Shown: piece after piece, positions 10,701 to 18,435 of the stretch
Numbering within the stretch: position 1 is the first letter of the stretch
Layout of the letters: the number at the start of each line of letters is the position of its first letter
Origin: Porphyromonadaceae bacterium UBA4262
GTDB lineage: Bacteria; Bacteroidota; Bacteroidia; Bacteroidales; Muribaculaceae
DNA: 64,000 bases
Assembly (NCBI GenBank): GCA_002396085.1
Contig: DGWI01000028.1
Location: forward strand, 15,293 to 79,292
Direction of reading: 5' to 3'
Program-made: the position numbers and the translations under genes
Notes under the pieces: generated by a model
Databases searched by the model: none
What the model saw: only the letters and a program-made list of their open reading frames with translations
Told to the model about the DNA's origin: nothing

Positions 10701-11188
10701 CAGTTATCTCCTGCTGTTGTGGCAGTCTGCTGTGTCACCAGTGTGCGGTTACTGGTCTCCGTAATGAAGTAATAGCCATGATTAGCATACACATTGCGGG
10801 TGCGCACGTAGTAGGGATTAGAGAGCGTGCTATCATACATCTGCTTGCCCACGGTCCCCAGTGCATAGAAGATGACCTTGTCGCCAACAACCATCATGGG
10901 CACAGCGGCCAAATCATCGGTGTGCGTTCCGCGCATATTCTCGGCAATGGCATGACCTCCTTGACCATAAATCTGGACTTGTGTCAGTTCATTGAATCCC
11001 ATTTCTGCCAACTGGTCGGCAGTGATCTGGTACAGGCCGTCTTTTTCAACTGCAAATTTAACCCACTTGCCAGTTGACAATTTGGAGTTGTAAGTGAACA
11101 TTGAGGATGAGAATGCTTGAGCAGTCTCAAAGCCGGTTGCCACCAGGGTAAAGGTCGTCAGAAGGACGTAAAAAAATCTTTTGAGCAT
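7760..11188 (-). CDS. PorU-like C25 cysteine peptidase, divergent paralog 3
   Basis: A protein of 1142 residues with a signal peptide (MLKRFFYVLLTTFTLVATG). The C25 domain has YVGHAN in place of the GHAG/GHSG of its relatives, and then TACCDVARYDGNNQG and GGAIALLTSSREV. The catalytic His and Cys are therefore present, but the residue two after the His is Asn, a small change next to the active site. The C-terminal part has Ig-like segments and a FlgD-like unit (TWDLKDTTGQRVTPG). It starts 36 bp after the FAH-like gene and is followed by paralog 2 after 20 bp. The likely role is processing T9SS cargo or surface proteins, inferred from family and context only. Confidence 0.82.
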   Translation of the reverse strand: MLKRFFYVLLTTFTLVATGFETAQAFSSSMFTYNSKLSTGKWVKFAVEKDGLYQITADQLAEMGFNELTQVQIYGQGGHAIAENMRGTHTDDLAAVPMMVVGDKVIFYALGTVGKQMYDSTLSNPYYVRTRNVYANHGYYFITETSNRTLVTQQTATTAGDNWLTSSYGMFLHEQELMSPGLTGKHLMGESLIPDSVSIAFTLPNRSDSTVTIHVEGIAHASQSVYLETSVTSDGVTIPLTYTATEKRIRAVGANDPQRHYNSCATSKSVKLNGLADAGMLHVSLNNAWEATVRMSRLDYATITYKHRNSYEGTNGSFMMGFPMLATADRVVMPGTDDATIVWNVTNPQQVTQMNLDWAINANGDTVGMGFTPGRNTSPSEFVAFNPALPLNEIGDYSIVENQNLHGLSAPDMLIVTNAYFKPEAERLAQMHRDHDAMTVHVVDQEQVFNEFSSGTPDAMGIRLLCKMLHDRYPTKFKNLLMFGPASYDFRGITTDKAHRVITYETDNGDSDETSYGTDDFFGVLDDNTGTSLPTQTLKLGVGRLTPADLTQARQNVDKIIHYVLNPDYGVWRNHYTAWADAGDSDLHALQAERIDSIIQTSLKTQMVADKAYVEMFPREGNISSEGRRHVADLLNYGQFYGTYVGHANTNALTSSRLWTINNVRNQSYDHQPIFMTACCDVARYDGNNQGIAESMFHVPNGGAIALLTSSREVEAMGNDRLNQAFTRALFSYNQKGYMPTLGEAYMIAKNESYGSLNKMSYLLLGDPAIKVEYPKPLFNITAVNGTDVTQGATVTVSPLQQVTVEADVYRAGSQSVNTTFNGDATLSIYDVRQLMKENATFKQGSDSIAGDIYFSRDLLTEVQGRVINGHFTGSAVLPRYFKATPGQHLAIHVYAHLDNSSEMVNGVTTQVVAATYSNSTAVQDNAAPVIEQMYLNELESFEQGVAVAANSTLHVKASDDVAFNNQSMGVGCTSRLVLDDGATTYTMLRNYLSIGDGGKTLELHIPVTGLTPGQHSLTLTIQDIAGNTSERTINFMVIGESNISLKTGDLVAIDEASIDLDQSDLANLPPMTLKVVNAQGHLVWTTTTSSLPYTWDLKDTTGQRVTPGLYKLFGQYSDGVNYGGTNIMPIIVMAPLTSSEQ

Positions 11189-11224
11189 TGTATTTGTCGT
11201 ATTCTTCTGTGTTGTCGTAAACTT

Positions 11225-11782
11225 TTATTTAATCTTGGTCTGTAACAAGTTGCTGCCTTGCAGCGATACCGTGGTCACTTGGTCGATGGGTAGTGAGTGG
11301 CTCACATCGCTGCACAAGCACAGCAGGTCGCCCATCTTCAGCGTCATGTACTGACTCACAAGGCTCAGTGTCGACTCGGCATGATCAATCAAACCTTCTA
11401 GGGACAACTGACCTTGCCATGTGTTGCTTACAGTCCACTGCAGTATGCCAGAGTCTGGTAGGCTGTCGCGGTTCACCATCTGTCCCAACACTAGGGCGCC
11501 GTCGTGGGCTCGAGTCAGGGCATTATCGGCAATGGCTTGGCCAGCGGTGTCCACACCATGGGTTAACAGGCCGGCGGTTAGTGCGTCCCAGTAGCGATGG
11601 GCAAAGCGAGGAGCCACGCATTTGCCTAGACGGTTCACGCGGAAGACTGCGCACAACGTGCCCACGAAGTCTGTCGCCCAGTCTGGCACAAACAGGGGGC
11701 GACCGCTGGGCAGAATTGAAGAGTCGGCAAGCAGATCGATGCGAGCCTTGTCGTCAAGGCCATATTTTACAAGAATCTTCAT
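11225..11782 (-). CDS. FAH-superfamily-like protein beside porU
   Basis: A protein of 185 residues without a signal peptide. The central segment FRVNRLGKCVAPRFAHRYWD, followed by ALTAGLLTHGVD, resembles the core of fumarylacetoacetate hydrolase (FAH) family proteins, but it is shorter than typical members, and the usual acidic metal-binding residues are not obvious, so it may be a non-catalytic derivative. As I recall, a FAH-like gene also lies beside porU in Porphyromonas, which makes the pairing look conserved; that should be checked. It sits between the canonical porU and the divergent paralogs, with its own promoter-like box upstream. A link to T9SS is only by position. Confidence 0.55.
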   Translation of the reverse strand: MKILVKYGLDDKARIDLLADSSILPSGRPLFVPDWATDFVGTLCAVFRVNRLGKCVAPRFAHRYWDALTAGLLTHGVDTAGQAIADNALTRAHDGALVLGQMVNRDSLPDSGILQWTVSNTWQGQLSLEGLIDHAESTLSLVSQYMTLKMGDLLCLCSDVSHSLPIDQVTTVSLQGSNLLQTKIK

Positions 11783-11823
11783 CGTGTTGTGACGGCAGAT
11801 CGAATGCCGAAAACATCAAGTCG

Positions 11824-11831
11824 CAAATTTA
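11824..11831 (-). promoter_or_regulatory. Bacteroidota -7 box upstream of the FAH-like gene
   Basis: On the minus strand TAAATTTG fits TAnnTTTG, about 42 bp before the FAH-like start. Only a weak GTTG lies near the -33 position. It would let the FAH gene and the three divergent paralogs be expressed apart from porU. Confidence 0.5.
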
Positions 11832-11930
11832 CTATTTTTTCTTCGAACGCACGCAACTTTTTGCCAAAAATGTGATGCAAGCCATGGGCTGAATGCCTGT
11901 GAGTCTGCATTTAGTGCACTGTAGAGGCAA

Positions 11931-14900
11931 CTATGGGGCGGTGACAGCCAGTTTCTTGCTCTTGGTAGCCTCCTGGATGCCGTCGGTCGAGATGATGGCG
12001 CGGTAGATATAGATACCACGAGGCACGCGGCGTCCGCCACGGTCACGCAAGTCCCAGGTTACAGGGAATGACGTGTAGGTGTCGCTCATGCCGCTTTGGC
12101 GTGTGCTCCACACCAGGCGGCCCATGAGGTCATATACTTCAACGCCCATGGTCAGGATGGCATCCGGGCGGTTGTGCTTGACATAGAATGTGGTCGATGT
12201 ACTAGCGGGATTGTTTGTGCAGTAGGCCTCATAGATCTCGGGTTTCAGCCCCTTGGCGACCACAAAGTTGATTGTACGTTCGCTGGAGTTGTTGTACACA
12301 TCCCACACACGCAGGCGCAGGGTGTGAGCACCCTCGGTCAGGTTGCTCAGCGGGTAACTCAACGTGCCCGACGCGCCAGTGTCGGTCGACTGTGGTGTGA
12401 AGTAGTCGGTTATGTTATTGTAGGTGGTGCTGCCGTCCAGTGTCAGGGTCATGGTGTGTCCGATGCCTGCGTTGGAGTAGTTGATGCCACTGTCATCGCT
12501 GATGCTCGCAATCACCAGTGGCGACTCATTGACCTTGTCGCCATCGTTGAAGTTCTCACTGTTCAGTCCCAGATAGTGGATCTCAGGGCCTACCGAGTCG
12601 GCTGCAGCCAGGTCATCGTAGCCATAGATGATGAACTCCTCGTTGCTGCCACGGGCCTCGAGAGAGTCGGTCGAGCAGTAGGCATACATATTGAGCAGCG
12701 ACGGGCTGAAGTTGTCGTACAGCACCGAGTCTCCGTTCTCGTTGTCACGCGGCAGCACCTCGGTGGGCAGCACAATGCGACAAGTGAAGCGACCAGCCTT
12801 GACCGAGTCGATGCTTACCGCCAGTTTGTTGGTGCGATCGAGATAGGTGACTTTCTTGCCATCACTGCCGTCATCGTCATAACTGTACCCGTGAGTGGTG
12901 ATTGACTGCTCGTAGTCATAGAGTTCGGTGGTGAGTGTGCCGTTAAACTGTGGCATGGGGTTGCCATCCATGTCGGTGACCGAGCCACTCACGGTCATCG
13001 TCTGCCGGCCGTGGAACACGGGCCATCCTGATTGAGTGAATTCCTGGGCACCCTCGATCGACTCAATGCGGATGTGATGGTCGGGTTGCGATAGGCGCAT
13101 GGCTGGGTCACCCACCAGGAAGTAGCGCAGGCGGTTCTCGTCACGAGGCGAGTCGTTCTTGCCCAATCGCAGAATGTCGCCCAGTCGGTATGGGCGGTTG
13201 TTTTCGTCGCGGGCAAATACATATTTGCCTACATTGGCGTTGAGGGTTCCATTGCTGTTGACTAATACAGGACGGGGCGGAGCGATAAGGGCAATAACGC
13301 CGCCGCGAGCGTTGAGGTAGAGGGTCTCGCCACCGCACTCTTCACTGCCATCAAACTGGTTGAAGTCGCACGTGGCAGCATAGAGTACAGGCAAATGCTT
13401 GTAGTAGAACTTGGTGTCTAGGTCTACATGTCGCAGTAGGCCGTTGTCGGTCATGGCATGTGGGCCAGAGTGGCCGGTATAGTTCCACCAGATCACGCCA
13501 TTACGCAGGGTATTATAGTGCTTGGTGTTGGCATCGGGGAAGGTGCGCTTAGCACCACTGCTGACACCGTTGAATGCGTCCAGATACACACGATTGTACA
13601 CCATGTCCTGACCGCCGTTAGCCTTCATGGCATTGATTACATCTTCGGCTTGTTCCATGTGTATGCCCCTATTGCCGTCATCGGCGACAATCATTGCGTT
13701 ATTCTTCCACCAACCATAGTCAGGTTTGGTCACATAGTCAATGAGTTTGTCGACTACGGTTTTGGCCTCTGCCACACTCTTGACAGTCATGCGGCCAACG
13801 GCAATGTCCATTGGACTTAAAGCAATGCGTGGCCCTGAGTCGTCCGACAGTGTGCCGAAGAAGTCGTCGGTCGTGTAGGTGCTGTTGTGGCTGTGGCTCA
13901 CCTCACTCTGCCAAGTGAGCAACATGGGGGCGTTGAATGCTCGGATGCTGCTTGTGATCAGACGGTTATCAAATGTTCCTTTGCCCAGTAGCAAGAGATA
14001 GCCCAACTTGTGGCCGTCACTACTCCTGCCTCGGTCATAGAACATCTTGCACATCAGGCGATAGGCCATCGCGTCGGGCACGCCACCCGAGAACTCGTTG
14101 AACACATCACTCTCGTTGACGACCAGCACTCGCATGCTGTCGACCGACTCGTGCAGCGCGGCGATGCGCATAGCCTGGTCACGATAGTCGCTCAGCGTGA
14201 TGATGATCATGTCGGGTGTGGGCTGGCTGTGCAGATCCTGGTTGTTCACTGTGCTCACCATTGTGGCACGAGCAAATGATCCGCCTGGCGTGAACACGGC
14301 ATAGCGCCGCAGTCCGCTGGACAGCGGTGAGAAATTCAATGACTGACCGTTTAGGCGTGTTGTCAGTGCCACTGGATGCCACGGCTCGGTGACATCCCAC
14401 ACCACCGTGTTGTCGTTGGCGCCTTCTACAGTGAACTGCAAATCGGTAGTAGTGCTGTTGTTGTCAAAACACAATTGCCCCTGGCTCAGTGCCAGACGGC
14501 GCGTGTAGTTGACCGCGATGTAGTCGAGTCGAGCCAGTGACGGGGCACCTGTCGTTGTAAACTTGACGGTGTATTTCAGTGAGTTGTTGTCGGCCATGTC
14601 GAATGACTTCTGGCTGATGATTTGTTGAAATGCATTGTCGTCACTTTTGCCCGACATCTGGTCGTTGCCACTGCTGGGAAGGTTGGTGTCATTGTACTGG
14701 AACGTCACCCGGGCTGTGCCGGTCGCTTGCTTGACACCCATGATTGAGTACACGTTGACTTGGGTGTCTTGCACCTTGTCAGCGAGGTTGAATGTGAAAC
14801 TCTGTTGTGATGTGCCCGTGAAGTCCTCTCCCAGATAGACACGGCCACTCTCTGCAGGGTTGATCAGGTCGACCTCATGCACCAGGTGCTCGATGAATGA

Positions 14901-15401
14901 TGTGCATGTCGTGCCTTGCGGATCGTCGCCATGCGGTGATAACGCCACGTCACTGAATCGCGGATCGTCGGTCACAAGATAGTAGGCGTGTGAACTATAA
15001 GGGTGCTGAACGGGCAAGAACTCCATTCCATTGACGGTGCTTGCATTCCAGTAAGTTACACCTTGGGCATAGAATAACAATTTCCCGTCGGTGCGGACAA
15101 CGGGCAACTGCGGCAGGTCGTCGGGCAGATCTTCGCTGAGTTTCTCACTCAGTGCCATGCCGCCCATGCCGAACACATGCACCCGGCTCAGGTCGTTGAA
15201 GCCCCATGCTCGAGCGTCATCGGCTGTGATTTCGTGGATGCCGGTCTGCCCCACCTGTATCTTCACCCACCTTCCGTTGGCCAACTTCGACGTGTCGGCA
15301 AAGTGGGTTGTGTTAAATGCCATTGCATGATGTGCCCCGCAGCACAACATCACTGCGGCGACCACCATGACTCTCAACAAAATATGATTGTGACAGGTCA
15401 T
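11931..15401 (-). CDS. porU: Type IX secretion system sortase PorU (canonical copy)
   Basis: A protein of 1156 residues, the usual PorU length. I chose the ATG at 15401 because it opens the signal peptide (MTCHNHILLRVMVVAAVMLC); the 33 codons upstream are probably untranslated. The C25 domain has NYTGHSG (His) and AATCDFNQFDG (Cys), followed by GGVIALIAPPRPV. The C-terminus, with YDLMGRLVWS, TWDLRDRGGRRVPRG and ATKSKKLAV, matches the end typical of PorU in Bacteroidales. PorU is the surface cysteine protease that cleaves C-terminal sorting domains from T9SS cargo and joins the cargo to anionic LPS. It is at the head of the cluster, upstream of the FAH-like gene and three diverged paralogs. 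porV is not in the window. Confidence 0.88.
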   Translation of the reverse strand: MTCHNHILLRVMVVAAVMLCCGAHHAMAFNTTHFADTSKLANGRWVKIQVGQTGIHEITADDARAWGFNDLSRVHVFGMGGMALSEKLSEDLPDDLPQLPVVRTDGKLLFYAQGVTYWNASTVNGMEFLPVQHPYSSHAYYLVTDDPRFSDVALSPHGDDPQGTTCTSFIEHLVHEVDLINPAESGRVYLGEDFTGTSQQSFTFNLADKVQDTQVNVYSIMGVKQATGTARVTFQYNDTNLPSSGNDQMSGKSDDNAFQQIISQKSFDMADNNSLKYTVKFTTTGAPSLARLDYIAVNYTRRLALSQGQLCFDNNSTTTDLQFTVEGANDNTVVWDVTEPWHPVALTTRLNGQSLNFSPLSSGLRRYAVFTPGGSFARATMVSTVNNQDLHSQPTPDMIIITLSDYRDQAMRIAALHESVDSMRVLVVNESDVFNEFSGGVPDAMAYRLMCKMFYDRGRSSDGHKLGYLLLLGKGTFDNRLITSSIRAFNAPMLLTWQSEVSHSHNSTYTTDDFFGTLSDDSGPRIALSPMDIAVGRMTVKSVAEAKTVVDKLIDYVTKPDYGWWKNNAMIVADDGNRGIHMEQAEDVINAMKANGGQDMVYNRVYLDAFNGVSSGAKRTFPDANTKHYNTLRNGVIWWNYTGHSGPHAMTDNGLLRHVDLDTKFYYKHLPVLYAATCDFNQFDGSEECGGETLYLNARGGVIALIAPPRPVLVNSNGTLNANVGKYVFARDENNRPYRLGDILRLGKNDSPRDENRLRYFLVGDPAMRLSQPDHHIRIESIEGAQEFTQSGWPVFHGRQTMTVSGSVTDMDGNPMPQFNGTLTTELYDYEQSITTHGYSYDDDGSDGKKVTYLDRTNKLAVSIDSVKAGRFTCRIVLPTEVLPRDNENGDSVLYDNFSPSLLNMYAYCSTDSLEARGSNEEFIIYGYDDLAAADSVGPEIHYLGLNSENFNDGDKVNESPLVIASISDDSGINYSNAGIGHTMTLTLDGSTTYNNITDYFTPQSTDTGASGTLSYPLSNLTEGAHTLRLRVWDVYNNSSERTINFVVAKGLKPEIYEAYCTNNPASTSTTFYVKHNRPDAILTMGVEVYDLMGRLVWSTRQSGMSDTYTSFPVTWDLRDRGGRRVPRGIYIYRAIISTDGIQEATKSKKLAVTAP

Positions 15402-15628
15402 AATATGCACTATTTGTTTATTGTATTGTAACGAATCGCGGCGCGCTTTATTGTGTGATGGGGCAGTCTTGAGTCGAGTCTTTATTTGTGCGAAACGCAC
15501 TGTGCAAATGTCGCAATTGTTAGCGTTTGGTATCTGTTTTCAATGAAGGATTGTTAAAACTATAGCACAAATTACCGCTAAGTGACTTTTTTGGTGCATT
15601 TCTTGGGGCTTGTTGGCAGAAAATTCTG

Positions 15629-15636
15629 TATTTTTG
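15629..15636 (+). promoter_or_regulatory. -7 box just ahead of the small lipoprotein gene
   Basis: TATTTTTG fits TAnnTTTG and ends only 5 bp before the ATG at 15642. If it is used, the transcript would be nearly leaderless. No good -33 TTTG stands at 19-20 bp. Confidence 0.4.
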
Positions 15637-15641
15637 CGGAT

Positions 15642-15821
15642 ATGAAAATCAGACGATTGATATGGAGTATTGCTGCCTGTGTTGCGCTGACGTGTGGCAT
15701 GGCATCATGTGTTAACCAGAGTTATATGATAATGGATGACGACGAGTGGAGTGGGGCGGCGATTGATAACGATCGATCGCTCATTAATGGTGAACTCGAG
15801 ATGGATGATTGGGATCGTTAG
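15642..15821 (+). CDS. Small acidic lipoprotein
   Basis: A protein of 59 residues not recognised as a named family. MKIRRLIWSIAACVALTCG followed by MASC is a lipoprotein signal with the lipobox Cys at residue 23, so the mature part is about 37 residues. That part is strongly acidic (MDDDEW, ELEMDDWDR). I start at 15642 rather than 15582 because this Met begins the signal sequence. It lies between the divergent sortase cluster and the TolC operon. A role at the outer membrane is likely from the signal, but its function is unknown. Confidence 0.6.
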   Translation: MKIRRLIWSIAACVALTCGMASCVNQSYMIMDDDEWSGAAIDNDRSLINGELEMDDWDR

Positions 15822-15888
15822 TGTTCCAAATCTCATCAACTGTAGTTCCTTTTTTCTCCAATATTTTAGTTTTTCAATCATTTTTGTT

Positions 15889-15896
15889 TATCTTTG
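15889..15896 (+). promoter_or_regulatory. -7 box of the tolC-hlyD-ABC operon
   Basis: TATCTTTG fits TAnnTTTG and lies 21 bp before the TolC start. The -33 region is T-rich without a clean TTTG at the right distance. Confidence 0.5.
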
Positions 15897-15917
15897 CGTG
15901 CTTAATTTTATAGTACA

Positions 15918-17351
15918 ATGCGAATACCGCTCATATTATCATTGCTCGTAGGTGCGCTGATGTCTGTCGCACAGCCTGTTGTATCGCTCGATTCTTGTCG
16001 TGCCATGGCATTGCGCAACAACAAGGAGATACGTCGTGCCGAGATTGAAATTGAGAAGGCTGGTTACCAGCGTCAAGAGGCCCATGCGGCTTATCTGCCT
16101 AACATTGATTTTCAGGCATCCTACTTGTTTAATCAGAAGAAAGTCTCGCTCATTGAGGAAGATGCTCTGCTGCCGGTCAAGACATTCAGTCTTGAGTCGC
16201 AAGGATATGAATTCAATGTGGTGACCAATCCCATGACCGGTGAGCCCATACTCAACAACGGGCAGCCCATACCCCAGCAGGTGGCGCTGCTGCCCAAGAG
16301 TGCAATGACCTATAACATCCACAACATCATGGCTGCTGCAGTCACCGTCACGCAACCCATCTATATGGGGGGCAAAATCAAGGCGATGAACGAGATAACA
16401 CGCTATGCCGAGCAAATCGCCCAGTCAATGCGCGACAACAAGGCCCAGGAGGTCATCTATGACGTCGATGCAGCCTACTGGCAGGTGGTGTCGCTCAAGG
16501 CCAAGCAACGCCTGGCTCAGAGTTATGTCGACTTGGTCAAGTCGCTCCAGGGCGATGTCAACAAGATGCTCGCTCAGGGTGTGGCAACACGTGCCACGCT
16601 GCTCTCGGTCGATGTGCGTCTCAACGAGGCACAGGTGGCACAGACCAAGGTGGACAACGGTCTGGCATTGTCACGCATGCTCTTGGCACAACTATGTGGC
16701 TTGCCGGTTGACAGTGACCTGCATCTGGTAGATGAGGACCGTGAGACGGTGGCCGACGAGTCGCTGCGACCCACCAACTATGACCTCAACCAAGTATACG
16801 CTCGCCGCAACGACATTCACGCTCTGCAACTGGCCACCGAGGTTTATGACCAGAAGGTCAAGGTGGCGCGCAGCGAGATGTTGCCTCAGGTGGCTGCATT
16901 CGGAGCCTATCATGCCACCAATCCCAATAGTTACAATGGATTCAAGAATCGCTTTGGGCTGGCATTCAGCATCGGAGCCATGGTGCGCGTGCCCATCTGG
17001 CATGGTGGTGGATTGAGCAGTAAGGTTAAGCAGGCACAGGCTGAGGCCAAGGCCAAGCGACTGGAACTGGAAGATGTCAAGGAGAAAGTGTCGCTACAGG
17101 TGAGCCAGGCCAACTTCCGCTATCAGGAAGCACTCAAGACTTATAACGCCACCAAGGCTAATCTGGAAAAGGCCAACGAGAACTTGCGTGTGGCACAGGT
17201 GGCATTCAAGGAAGGTGTGGGCACCAGCGATGACGTGATGACCGCCCAGACAGCATGGCTCATGGCCAATAGCGAGAAAATTGACGCCGAGATTGATGTG
17301 CGTCTGTGCGACACTTACCTGAGTAAAGTGCTGGGTGAGACCTTGCGTTAG
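15918..17351 (+). CDS. TolC-family outer membrane efflux channel
   Basis: A protein of 477 residues with a short signal sequence (MRIPLILSLLVGALMSVAQ), then two halves rich in long amphipathic helices, as in outer membrane factors of the TolC/OprM type. Recognisable family stretches are SLDSCRAMALRNNKEIRRAE near the start and AQVAFKEGVGTSDDVMTAQT near the end. It would form a trimeric channel that takes substrate from the membrane fusion protein encoded next. It is the first gene of a four-gene plus-strand operon (43 bp to hlyD) with two ABC-2 permeases. The substrate is unknown. Confidence 0.88.
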   Translation: MRIPLILSLLVGALMSVAQPVVSLDSCRAMALRNNKEIRRAEIEIEKAGYQRQEAHAAYLPNIDFQASYLFNQKKVSLIEEDALLPVKTFSLESQGYEFNVVTNPMTGEPILNNGQPIPQQVALLPKSAMTYNIHNIMAAAVTVTQPIYMGGKIKAMNEITRYAEQIAQSMRDNKAQEVIYDVDAAYWQVVSLKAKQRLAQSYVDLVKSLQGDVNKMLAQGVATRATLLSVDVRLNEAQVAQTKVDNGLALSRMLLAQLCGLPVDSDLHLVDEDRETVADESLRPTNYDLNQVYARRNDIHALQLATEVYDQKVKVARSEMLPQVAAFGAYHATNPNSYNGFKNRFGLAFSIGAMVRVPIWHGGGLSSKVKQAQAEAKAKRLELEDVKEKVSLQVSQANFRYQEALKTYNATKANLEKANENLRVAQVAFKEGVGTSDDVMTAQTAWLMANSEKIDAEIDVRLCDTYLSKVLGETLR

Positions 17352-17393
17352 TGCGTGATTATTAATTCTAAAATTCTTAATTAACGATAAGAA

Positions 17394-18401
17394 ATGGATA
17401 ACAACCAACAGCGGACCATCGTCCGCAAGAAAGACCGTGCTTTATTAGCCGCCATCGGTGTGTTTGCCGTGGCTATGGCCATGATTGCCATCTTGGGACT
17501 CGTGCTCGTGCAACCGCCCAAGGATACCACTCAAGGACAGGCCGACTGCGACCATGTGCGCGTGTCGGGCAAGTTGCCTGGACGTGTCGAGCGCATCTTT
17601 GTCACCGAGGGGCAGATGGTGCACCGTGGCGACACCATCGCCAAGGTTTACTCGTCGACTGCCGATGCCAAGCTCTATCAGGCTCAGCAGATGGCCAATG
17701 CCGCTGCATCGCAGAATCAGAAAGTCGATGCCGGGACTCGTGAGGAAATCAAGAAAAGTGCCTACAATGTGTGGCAGCAAGCTATCGCGGCCGAGACCAT
17801 CACTCGCAAGACCTATCAGCGCATGCAGTCGCTATTTGAACAAGGTGTGATTACCGAGCAGAAGCGCGACGAAGCCAAGGCCGCCGCCGACGCTGCCGCA
17901 GCCCAGGTGCTTGCAGCCAAGAGCCAATATGACATGGCTGTCAACGGAGCCCAGCAGCAGGACAAGGCTGCTAGTCGAAGCATGGCCAATGCTGCGCGTG
18001 GCACGGTCATGGAGGTGCAGTCGCTACTCGAGGACCAGTATTTGCTTGCTCCGTGCGATGGCGAGGTTGCACAGATTTATCCGCAAGAAGGCGAATTGGT
18101 TGCTATGGGCGCTCCCGTAGTGTCAATTGCCAAGATGGATGACATGTGGGTGTCGTTCAGTGTACGCGAGGAGATGCTCAAGGATCTGCCCAACGGCAAG
18201 GTCATCACAACTGACATCCCTGCATTGGGTTTGAAGGATGTCAAGATGAAGGTTTTCTATGTTCACGACATGGGCACCTACGCAGTGTGGCAAGCCACCA
18301 AGGCTTATGGCCAGTATGACTCCAAGACCTTTGAGGTCAAGGCGCGTCCCGAGTCGCCCATCGAGAACTTCCGCCCCGGCATGAGTGTCATCCTCAAGTA
18401 A
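17394..18401 (+). CDS. HlyD-family periplasmic adaptor (membrane fusion protein)
   Basis: A protein of 335 residues: a short basic N-terminus, one membrane anchor at about residues 18-40, a biotinyl-lipoyl-like half (SGKLPGRVERIFVTEGQMV), a long Ala/Gln-rich helical hairpin (about residues 95-190), the second lipoyl half (LAPCDGEVAQIYPQEGELV) and a beta-barrel domain ending RPGMSVILK. It bridges the inner membrane permeases and the TolC-like channel. An AT-rich spacer with repeated AATTCTTAATT precedes the next gene. Confidence 0.88.
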   Translation: MDNNQQRTIVRKKDRALLAAIGVFAVAMAMIAILGLVLVQPPKDTTQGQADCDHVRVSGKLPGRVERIFVTEGQMVHRGDTIAKVYSSTADAKLYQAQQMANAAASQNQKVDAGTREEIKKSAYNVWQQAIAAETITRKTYQRMQSLFEQGVITEQKRDEAKAAADAAAAQVLAAKSQYDMAVNGAQQQDKAASRSMANAARGTVMEVQSLLEDQYLLAPCDGEVAQIYPQEGELVAMGAPVVSIAKMDDMWVSFSVREEMLKDLPNGKVITTDIPALGLKDVKMKVFYVHDMGTYAVWQATKAYGQYDSKTFEVKARPESPIENFRPGMSVILK

Positions 18402-18435
18402 AATTCTTAATTCTTAATTCTTAATTAAAAGAATA

